From: CAWIVH01 sp963839475 | GTDB lineage: Bacteria > Acidobacteriota > UBA6911 | NCBI GenBank assembly: GCA_963839475.1 | Contig: CAWIVH010000020.1 | Location: 310,001-374,000, forward strand | DNA length: 64,000 nucleotides | Reading direction: 5' to 3' | In this document: in pieces, positions 44,301-50,929 of the stretch | Layout: the number at the start of each line of letters is the position of its first letter | Position numbering within the stretch: position 1 is the stretch's first letter | Translations under genes and position numbers: made by a program | The notes under the pieces: generated by a model | What the model was told of the DNA's origin: nothing | What the model saw: only the letters and a program-made list of their open reading frames with translations | The model's database searches: none

Positions 44301-44575
44301 CCGCCCAGCTCCGGAAGGAATTCGACGCGCAAATATTCGTTTTCGAGAACCAGTGATTCATAGGAAATTGGAACCGGTTTTGGAACGCGCGAATTCCAAT
44401 CCAAACTCGTATAAGGGTAATAGCCCACATTTTCGAGGGATTTGAAAAGCGGCGCCACGTTTTCACTTCGTTCATAGGTATAGGTGGGAACATCGATTTT
44501 GCCTTGTGCGAACCGAACCTGCTCTGCAGCTGCGCAAGGTGTAATCATCAACAAGGCGAGCAAAATCAAAATCAC
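41303..44575 (-). CDS. DUF5107 domain protein with C-terminal TPR array, exported
   Basis: 1090 residues from GTG 44575, chosen because GGAGG lies six bases upstream and the product begins directly with a signal peptide (ILILLALLMITPCAAAEQ). Residues ~20-430 are the DUF5107 beta-sandwich (galactose-mutarotase-like fold): VEFLPELGGRIYSAYD, IWTNAGVAATEGSRFVYP, TWTFGSGLTAWRQAAQYTDN. Residues ~480-1070 are about 14 tetratricopeptide repeats (for example KDPLFSPVNLRLGLL, DPTNGDAHYCLGIIHAESN). DUF5107 proteins occur near polysaccharide-degradation genes; activity not known to me. Operon with the UroD-like gene. Divergent from the beta-propeller pair. Confidence 0.87.
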   Translation of the reverse strand: MILILLALLMITPCAAAEQVRFAQGKIDVPTYTYERSENVAPLFKSLENVGYYPYTSLDWNSRVPKPVPISYESLVLENEYLRVEFLPELGGRIYSAYDKVNNRHIFYHPTVIKPGRYNPRGAWPVGNLELYGPYDVHMITWPGEPWSWTVERDSGGSATLVLSHVDHFFRDKISLAVTLHPGRAFLETTIRLHNKNLLPNRYLIWTNAGVAATEGSRFVYPMTRTIGHDSSALSAWPMIGGVDMTWNKNNVNMLGVFGLDIFDDFMSIYDYKTDYGTICYTNRLLARGMKTWTFGSGLTAWRQAAQYTDNDGIYMEMQSGRFIWDGNYEIIEPGKTDGWTEYWFGTGKLGGLTTATRDVAVFLDIPDKLPGDARLSVTATGAFPNSNLELFAGEQKIWSIRKDLGIGSVFQGSIPLASTSSEKVLNLRIQSSEGQSLLDHKIYPGGAHPNAEYAEDSIPKKYGLLESLQVEELYQKGLAHEKFGQAADAEEAYRAALVKDPLFSPVNLRLGLLSMDRFDYPGAVPYFEKVLRRDPTNGDAHYCLGIIHAESNERLEAERHYYRLLPSAGKYERRDYMLALLDLSDGHLLEAAKKLSRAAAANPMDLSVRQALTYTMRKTENGDGARRELQAILNLDPTNAFARSEQVTAGMTPGKASPAEDALQRLDASCANHAQGYLELATEYFRLFAWDEAARVLDRGIAMGRSRGGEPYPLLLYYRSYVAGQRAESKMEQQILAEARKQDMKLDLFPFRYEDIKVLRHALNVDPMNANAAVLLGDLLYSRGRYEEAMASWRKALQADKSHFFGLRDLALALLAVEQRKEGLELLTRASVARPEHLATTMLLTNIYARLGNADAARQALQRALDKDPKRDVLYEKLASVESQLGNPRRALELLSGHTFDATHQSYSLLHLYRGVQLLLALDSYKNNNREEAMAHLRDAAQPPANLGIDSFATVKSSRLLVFEALLQRAMGNPDGAQAAWKAAAETRDDDYEVEGLFRAIALKKSGRTREAEDWLKAFPAVNAQRKTDNSIDLRIQAHCLAGIYAAFTGDGATAAENFRRSLEIDQSYLYARQALAWLDAGLLKGLQE

Positions 44576-44752
44576 GGCGGTCCTCCACTCCGAATGCTGT
44601 GCACTTATAAGGCAAAACCATCTGCTTGTCATCCACAAGATGTCATTCAAGATATCGTATTGACTCCATGGGGCAGCCTGTGTGAGGTTACCAGTTCAGC
44701 TTTTACGCAGCAGACGAATTTCATGATTTCCAAAGGAAAACGAGGGGCATGC

Positions 44753-45988
44753 ATGCGACCCCGCATCTATCTTCGAATTATGCTTTCGGTTTTGATCCTG
44801 GCGAGTCTGGGCGCCGTGCCCGGTGCAATTTCGGAAAAAAACCTCCGTTTTGTGGACTATCCTGGATTTCCGGAAGCTCATTCCACCTGGGGTTCCATCG
44901 GCCTTAGCGCGACGCACAAGAAGGTATTCATCGGGGTCACCAACCATGCGGACCGGGTGGGCCTATTTGAATACGACGTCGTCTCGGCCAGAATGCGCCT
45001 GTGCGGATTTATCCCGGAACTGGCGAATCTGCGCGAGTACCAGTGGCAGGGGAAGATTCACTCCCAGATCGTGGAGGGCCCCGGCGGCTCCATGTATTTC
45101 ACAACGGACGGAGGGGAGAGCCGCGAAGAGTACCTTATGGAGCACCCGCACGGTTATGGAGGGGGCTACTTCCTGAAATGGGATCCTGCAGCCGGAAAAC
45201 TGACGAATCTCGGAATCGGGCTGCAGTATGAAAGCCTCAAGGATCTTACAGTCGACCGGGCCAATGGCCGGATCTATGCCATTTCCTATCCCCAGGTGCA
45301 TTTGCTCACATACGATCCCGAGACTAATCGGTTGCGCGACCTGGGCAGGCTTGGCAGCGATCATGTCCCACGCGTGATTTTCAGCGACTGGTGGGGGAAC
45401 GTCTATTATGTGGATTGGCGCCAGAGACTGGTCAAATACGAGAAGACTTCAGACCAGCTGCTTTTCGCCGGCGAAAGCCTCCCCGCTTTTCCAGGCACCC
45501 CGGGCGAATACATTGTAACCGGAATTACGGCCTATGCCGTGGATCAGCCAACCGGAGTGATCTACCTGATCACCTATGGCGCAAAGATGTTGGCCTTTCA
45601 TCCCAGTCGCGAAGGTATCGGCCGCGTCGATGACCTGGGCGGGATTTTCGACGGCGCCTCCGGGCCGCCATGGAAATATTACTGCCCCAATCTCGCCCTT
45701 GGCGCCAACGGGAAGCTCTATTATTTCCTCGGCGGACATGGCATGTACGCAGGGCAGGGCAAGAACATTCTGCTGATGGAATTTGAGCCTCGCAGCAGGG
45801 AAAAGCGCACCGCACTTACCTTCCCTCTGTCCGTGATCGGCGAAGTCACGGGGTCCGATGTCAGGGACGGCAACGGCAACCTTTATTATGCCGGCCGCCG
45901 GGAGGATCCCAAGGCCGCACTGAAGGGAGAATCCGGCTCCAGCCGCCCGTTCCTGATCATCTTCAACCCGGAGAAGCCACTTCAATGA
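44753..45988 (+). CDS. Exported beta-propeller-like protein (first of pair)
   Basis: 411 residues. Signal peptide LRIMLSVLILASLGAVPGA. The rest is a series of propeller-blade-like repeats, each with a pattern such as GSMYFTTDGG, GRIYAISYP, GVIYLITYGAKMLAF, GKLYYFLGGHG, GNLYYAGRRE. No enzyme motif recognised; such proteins often bind or cleave saccharides (polysaccharide lyase-like and lactonase-like folds). GAGGGG lies five bases before ATG 44753; ATG 44723 is an alternative. The stop overlaps the next start as ATGA (45985-45988), so both proteins are made together. Confidence 0.8.
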   Translation: MRPRIYLRIMLSVLILASLGAVPGAISEKNLRFVDYPGFPEAHSTWGSIGLSATHKKVFIGVTNHADRVGLFEYDVVSARMRLCGFIPELANLREYQWQGKIHSQIVEGPGGSMYFTTDGGESREEYLMEHPHGYGGGYFLKWDPAAGKLTNLGIGLQYESLKDLTVDRANGRIYAISYPQVHLLTYDPETNRLRDLGRLGSDHVPRVIFSDWWGNVYYVDWRQRLVKYEKTSDQLLFAGESLPAFPGTPGEYIVTGITAYAVDQPTGVIYLITYGAKMLAFHPSREGIGRVDDLGGIFDGASGPPWKYYCPNLALGANGKLYYFLGGHGMYAGQGKNILLMEFEPRSREKRTALTFPLSVIGEVTGSDVRDGNGNLYYAGRREDPKAALKGESGSSRPFLIIFNPEKPLQ

Positions 45989-47178
45989 AACGAGCCCATG
46001 GAATGCTGCTTCTGATCTTCCTGGCCGGAGCGTGGCGGGTTCAGGCGGAATACACATTCTTCACGCCTCCGGGAAGTTTTGCCGTGGAGGTTTCCCTGGA
46101 GAACTGGCGTGAACTCCGGATGCCTATCCACCGGAATGCCATCACGTCTCTGGAGGTGATCGGGGATTGGGCAGTCGGAGGAACTACGGCAGACGCCGGT
46201 TTGAGCCCGTTCGTCTTTGCGGTATCTCTGTCTCGCCGCCGGCTCGAAAAGCTGGTCGACTTGGCGGCGGTCATTCCCGGTCAGCGGGCCATCTGCAGCG
46301 GATTCGGCCGGGGCCGCCGTGGAATCCTTTACGGCGGGACCATGCCTGATGGGCCGGGAGCCTCGGGGCATCTGATTCAAGTCCAGGCTGACGGGGATTC
46401 GCTCGAGGTGAAGGACCTCGGGACACCCATCGAAAGGGAAGGGATTTTTGCGGTTGTTTCCGACGCCCGGCGATCCGCCCTGTATGGAATCAGCCACCCG
46501 TCCGGGAAATTTTTTATCCATGACCTGGCGCAGAACCATACCCGAATTTTTCCCGAAACGGCTCCCTCGCCGCAGACGCTCAGGTTTCTGCAGGGTTATG
46601 CGATTAAGCCCAGCGATTTCCTCAGCCGCAGATTGATTCTGGACAAAATGGGCCGCGTATACGGCAGCCTGCCGGTGAGTCAGCTGTTTCGATTCGATCC
46701 CGAGAAGAGCGCCGTGGAAATCCTGCCGGATCTCGTCCCTGAGGTCTGGGGAAGGCGGCCACTTGGGCGGGTGGATTCCTGGGCGCTCGGTCCCGACGGG
46801 ATGCTTTACGGGGGGAACGCGGGCGACGGTCAACTTTTCAGGCTGGATCCGGATAGCGGAAAGGTAGCCAATCTTGGGAAACCGACCATGATGCCGCGGC
46901 TCAAGGGAATGACCTTCGGCGCCGACGGCAGGCTGTATGGGATCAGCGGCGGAGCGCCGGGATATTCGCACCTTTTTAGCTATGATCCGAATGGCAGCGG
47001 ATTCACCGACCTTGGCAATCCCAGGTTCACCATGATTGCACAGGGGATTGAACAGGGGATTTTCTGGAGGGGGTTCCAGATCGGCACCATCGCGGCCTCC
47101 GAGGATGGACGTTTCATCGTGATGGGTGAAGAGGAAGCGTTGAGCCAGATCATGGTGTTCCCCGCCGGGACGAGGTGA
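45985..47178 (+). CDS. Exported beta-propeller-like protein (second of pair)
   Basis: 397 residues, signal peptide GMLLLIFLAGAWRVQA. Blade repeats are similar in style to the preceding protein (GILYGGTMPDGPGASGHL, GRVYGSLPVSQLFRFDPE, GMLYGGNAGDGQLFRLDP, GRLYGISGGAPGYSHLFSYDP) but not close enough to be a recent copy. Translationally coupled to it by a 4-base ATGA overlap. The downstream APC permease starts 66 bases later. No catalytic motif recognised. A periplasmic binding or lyase role for a carbohydrate or peptide ligand is inference. Confidence 0.8.
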   Translation: MKRAHGMLLLIFLAGAWRVQAEYTFFTPPGSFAVEVSLENWRELRMPIHRNAITSLEVIGDWAVGGTTADAGLSPFVFAVSLSRRRLEKLVDLAAVIPGQRAICSGFGRGRRGILYGGTMPDGPGASGHLIQVQADGDSLEVKDLGTPIEREGIFAVVSDARRSALYGISHPSGKFFIHDLAQNHTRIFPETAPSPQTLRFLQGYAIKPSDFLSRRLILDKMGRVYGSLPVSQLFRFDPEKSAVEILPDLVPEVWGRRPLGRVDSWALGPDGMLYGGNAGDGQLFRLDPDSGKVANLGKPTMMPRLKGMTFGADGRLYGISGGAPGYSHLFSYDPNGSGFTDLGNPRFTMIAQGIEQGIFWRGFQIGTIAASEDGRFIVMGEEEALSQIMVFPAGTR

Positions 47179-47244
47179 GGGCCTGTCCGGGGTGCGGCTT
47201 CATCGAATGCCCCTGTGAAAATCAGGAAAATCGAAAGGAACAAT

Positions 47245-48579
47245 GTGACCGAGAACAGTCCCGGCGGGTTCAAACGTATCCTCACTTTGTGGGACTTGGT
47301 GCTGTTCGGGCTTGCGTTTGTGGGCCCTACGGCTCCGTACTCCATGTTCGGCAACGCGACGGTTAAATCCCAGGGGCACCTGCCGCTGGTTTACATTATC
47401 GCCATGCTGGCGATGAGCCTGACCGCCATCAGCTACGGGCGGATGGCCGCATCGTATCCGGAGGCCGGCTCCACCTATGCCTACGCTTCCAAGGCACTGC
47501 ATGCCAATGCAGGTTTTTTTGCCGGTTGGGGAATGATCCTGGATTACATATTGATCCCGCTGCTGAGTGTCATTTATGTGGGCCTGACCGCGAACAAGCT
47601 CGTCCCACAAATCCCCTATTTCATCTGGGCGCTCATCGCCACCCTTGGCATAACCCTTATCAACCTGCGAGGGATCCGGGTGACCGCGCGGGCAAACAGT
47701 TTTCTCAACGCAATAATGGTGGGATCACTGATCTGGTTCGTCATAATGGCCATGCGGGCTCTGATCCAGGGATCGGGAGCCCTTCTTTCGCTCAAGCCCT
47801 TCTACAATCCTGATACATTTTCGGTTACAGCGGTGATGAGCGCCACGTCTCTGGCAGCCCTCTCTTTCCTCGGATTTGACGGGATATCCACTCTGTCGGA
47901 GGATGCCAGAAACCCGCAGCGGGATATCTGGCGCGCTACTGTACTCGTCTGTTTTATTGCGGGAGGGTTGTTTGTCCTTCAAAGCTATCTGGGACAGATG
48001 GTCTGGCCGGACTTTCGCACCTTTTCTCCTGTCGAGACTGCCTTCATGGATATCGGGAAGTTGATCGGCGGGCAGGCGCTGTTTTATGGAATATCCTTCG
48101 TGCTTCTGGTCGGCGGGATAGCCAGCGCCATCACCGGACAGGCCAGTGCCTCCAGGCTGCTCTACGGCATGGGGAGGGACCGACTGCTGCCTGTGCGGAT
48201 CTTCGGGTATGTGCATCCGAAACTTGGCACGCCGGTTTACAGCGTTCTCCTGATGGGCGGAATTCATCTGGCCGGGGCGCTTGCGCTCCAATACACTGAA
48301 GCTGCCGAACTGGTGAATTTCGGAGCCCTGATCGGTTTCATGGCGGTTAATCTCTGTGTCTGGCGCCTGTTCTTTTGCCGGAACCGTCAGCGGCAAGGCA
48401 GGTTTGTGATTTTGAATTTGATCTTGCCCTTCCTGGCTTTCGCAGTCTGCCTCGGGATATGGGTCAACCTTTCAAGATTTGCTTTGTGGCTGGGAGCCGC
48501 ATGGATGGGGATAGGACTTTGCTACCTTTTCATGCTGACGAGAGGCTTCAAACGAACCCTGGCGGATTTGAAGTTTTAG
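47245..48579 (+). CDS. APC superfamily amino acid/amine permease
   Basis: 444 residues, ~12 membrane helices. APC motifs: GLAFVGPTAPYSMFGNATVK in helix 1, ISYGRMAASYPEAGSTYAY in helix 2, FDGISTLSEDARNPQRDI and ASRLLYGMGRDRLLP. The match to the amino acid/polyamine permease type is better than to sugar carriers. Start GTG 47245 has AAAGGA four bases upstream; GTG 47215 is also in frame. Likely co-transcribed with the two propeller genes and the transglutaminase-like gene, suggesting uptake of an amino compound released by exported enzymes. Confidence 0.88.
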   Translation: MTENSPGGFKRILTLWDLVLFGLAFVGPTAPYSMFGNATVKSQGHLPLVYIIAMLAMSLTAISYGRMAASYPEAGSTYAYASKALHANAGFFAGWGMILDYILIPLLSVIYVGLTANKLVPQIPYFIWALIATLGITLINLRGIRVTARANSFLNAIMVGSLIWFVIMAMRALIQGSGALLSLKPFYNPDTFSVTAVMSATSLAALSFLGFDGISTLSEDARNPQRDIWRATVLVCFIAGGLFVLQSYLGQMVWPDFRTFSPVETAFMDIGKLIGGQALFYGISFVLLVGGIASAITGQASASRLLYGMGRDRLLPVRIFGYVHPKLGTPVYSVLLMGGIHLAGALALQYTEAAELVNFGALIGFMAVNLCVWRLFFCRNRQRQGRFVILNLILPFLAFAVCLGIWVNLSRFALWLGAAWMGIGLCYLFMLTRGFKRTLADLKF

Positions 48580-48619
48580 GTAAAGCCGGAAGAAATCGTA
48601 GCGGGAGATTGATCCTTTC

Positions 48620-50761
48620 ATGACTAAATTGAGATGGCGTATCGTCGTTCTGGCTGCCGCGTTCAGCGCTTGGCCGGCGGTTGCCCAGGTTTTCTCTCCC
48701 CGAGTGTTGGTTAAAGGCCAGATTGACTCGAGCAGTCTTCCTGCGTTTGTACAGGGAATCTATGTGCAAGCCGCCGCAGTCACTCCCAGGCAGAAAGCGG
48801 ATGCAATTTGGCGCTTTTTCCTGACCGACGGACGATTTGTCCCTCCGGGATTCTGGTACCACATAGCGGGGTGGGCTTACGAGGAGCCTCAGGGCGAGGT
48901 GCTCGACCCTCTCAAGCTGCTCAACAGTTACGGCTTCGGCCTCTGCTATCAGGTCGCACCATTGCTGGAGTCGGTCTATAAGGCGGGCGGATTTGAAGAC
49001 GCGCGGGTCTGGTTTCTTACCGGCCATACCGTAACCGAGGTTTTTTACGACGGCGCCTATCACCATTACGATTCGGATATGTTGGGGTATACGACCGTGG
49101 CTCCGGGCGATCCACGGAATTCACCGGTGGCCTCGGTTTCTCAAATCGCGCGCGATGGGAGTATCCTGCTCGCAAAATTGAAATCCCCCACCGAGGTCGA
49201 TACAGCCAAGGTCGACTATCCCTGGTATCCCGCCGATCTGCGCGAAGGCGCCATTGGCGATCTTGTGTCCGCCTTCACATCGACGAAGGACAATTGGCTT
49301 TATGCTTTCACTCGCTACCCCCAGGCACAAAGCATGGACTTCGTTTTGCGTCCGGGCGAGCGGCTGACCCGCTTTTTCCAGCCGGAAAAAGAGGACCTGT
49401 GCTATCTGCCCTTCAAATACGACGGCAAATCCTGGGAGGAATTCCCGCGGGAGTTCCCACAATTTAATATTTGGACCAAGGACGGGCCGAGGAGTCAAAA
49501 GGATGACCGTCTCTGGGCCACCGGCCGGCTCGAGTACGCGCCGGTGCTGTCGGAGAACGATTCTTACCATGCCGGGACTAACAAAGACACGAATACGAAC
49601 CTTCGGCTCCCCGACTTCAAACAAAGAAGAGAATACTTGGGGCGGGAGAATCCGAAGCTGGCTGCCCGGGCTACATTTGAAATGAATAGTGTCTACGTGC
49701 TCATCGATGCCGTTCTCACCCTGGAGGCAAAGCTGGAGGAGCGGAAGCAAAGCGTAGCAGCCGAAATTTCCGTCGATGGTGGCCGGAATTGGGAGAAAAT
49801 GGCGAGTATCGAAGGACCCTGCCACGGGAAATGGGAATGCCGGCCCCGGGAAATAGCTCGCGGCGCTCACGGGACAGCGAGCAGTGTCAGCGGGAAATAC
49901 AGTTACCTGATTCGGCTTTCATTGAACGGACCAGGAGCCGAGGATGGAATTCAAATCAAGGACGTCCGGATTTCCAGCCACTTTCAGGTCAATCCGCGCA
50001 CGCTGCCGGCCCTCTCCCCCGGACAGAATGATATAACCTACCAGCCAGGACACCCCTATTTGCGCACTAATATTCCGGTTCAGGCGGACAGGTTCCCTTC
50101 AGAATCCATTCAAAACGGTTCACTCCGATATGTCGCCGAAGACGGCCAGGGAATTATCTGGCCGGACACCGGAAAAACCGGCGAGGTGATCTATGAGCTT
50201 TCATCTCCGGATGGCGGGGTTCTAAGCGGATTTGATGCGGGTGCAAGATTTTTGGACCTGAAGGAAGGATTGGCCCCGGACAAATTCACGGCGGAAGTCC
50301 GGAAGACCAGCCTGGCAAAACCTGATGCCAAGGGCACCGCCGCAAGGGAAGCGTCATTATCATGGTCCGTATCGCCGACAGGGGGGTTCCGCCCGCTCTG
50401 GGAATACGACCCGACACCCAGGTGGAAAGACCGCCTTCCGGTGGAGCAATCCCTTCGCTGGCCGGAGGTAGATCGCCAGATGCGCACACTCCCGGCCGGC
50501 ACACGAAAAGTTTATGTCCGATACCGCTTAAAAGGGATGGGAATGGATAGTTTGCGAATGGCCATTATTTCCCCTCGCCCGAATTCTCCAGGCCGCCTAG
50601 AAATCACTCACCGCTGGAGTGGAGATGGAGAGGAAAAGGAGCACATCGAACGGATCCAGGATGCCCGGCAACCCCGATCGTATAAAGTTGAAATTCCACC
50701 GGCCGTGAAAATCACCAATCGCGCGGTGATCCTCTATTGCCCCCCTTCGGACAATAAGTAA
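48620..50761 (+). CDS. Exported transglutaminase-like protein
   Basis: 713 residues. Signal peptide RIVVLAAAFSAWPAVAQ. Residues ~55-160 match the transglutaminase-like (papain-fold) core: Cys109 in GFGLCYQVAPLLESVYKAGG, His136 in FLTGHTVTEVFYDG, Asp151 in HHYDSDM, in the right order and spacing. The remaining ~550 residues are beta-rich with no recognised motif (NGSLRYVAEDGQG, WEYDPTPRWKDRLPVEQS, MRTLPAGTRKVYVRYRLKGM). Possible roles are peptidase, amidase or glycan-peptide hydrolase. Follows the APC permease by 40 bases, same strand. Ends in an intergenic region with several palindromes. Confidence 0.75.
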   Translation: MTKLRWRIVVLAAAFSAWPAVAQVFSPRVLVKGQIDSSSLPAFVQGIYVQAAAVTPRQKADAIWRFFLTDGRFVPPGFWYHIAGWAYEEPQGEVLDPLKLLNSYGFGLCYQVAPLLESVYKAGGFEDARVWFLTGHTVTEVFYDGAYHHYDSDMLGYTTVAPGDPRNSPVASVSQIARDGSILLAKLKSPTEVDTAKVDYPWYPADLREGAIGDLVSAFTSTKDNWLYAFTRYPQAQSMDFVLRPGERLTRFFQPEKEDLCYLPFKYDGKSWEEFPREFPQFNIWTKDGPRSQKDDRLWATGRLEYAPVLSENDSYHAGTNKDTNTNLRLPDFKQRREYLGRENPKLAARATFEMNSVYVLIDAVLTLEAKLEERKQSVAAEISVDGGRNWEKMASIEGPCHGKWECRPREIARGAHGTASSVSGKYSYLIRLSLNGPGAEDGIQIKDVRISSHFQVNPRTLPALSPGQNDITYQPGHPYLRTNIPVQADRFPSESIQNGSLRYVAEDGQGIIWPDTGKTGEVIYELSSPDGGVLSGFDAGARFLDLKEGLAPDKFTAEVRKTSLAKPDAKGTAAREASLSWSVSPTGGFRPLWEYDPTPRWKDRLPVEQSLRWPEVDRQMRTLPAGTRKVYVRYRLKGMGMDSLRMAIISPRPNSPGRLEITHRWSGDGEEKEHIERIQDARQPRSYKVEIPPAVKITNRAVILYCPPSDNK

Positions 50762-50771
50762 ATCTATCGGA

Positions 50772-50897
50772 GCGCTGAAAGCGCGGTATAGGAAAGCCAC
50801 GTGGCAGATCCCGCGCAGCGGGAGGTGGAAAAGCACGCGAAAGCGGGTTCTGCAACCCTGGGGTTCGGGATAGGATTGAGGCCGAGCCCTGAAGGGC
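50772..50897. repeat. Cluster of four small perfect palindromes between convergent genes
   Basis: GCGCT-GAA-AGCGC (50772-50784), palindrome GCCACGTGGC (50796-50805), CCCGC-GCA-GCGGG (50810-50822) and GCCCT-GA-AGGGC (50886-50897). Two share a CTGAARGSC-like core. They sit between the stops of the transglutaminase-like and GH42-like genes and could act as bidirectional terminators or belong to a dispersed palindromic repeat family. Confidence 0.6.
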
Positions 50898-50929
50898 GAT
50901 ACAAGCTGTGCCGCCCTCGTACCGCATTT

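Noticed and set aside
45982..46971. 329-codon minus-strand open frame
   Set aside because: Antisense to the second beta-propeller gene, no family features.
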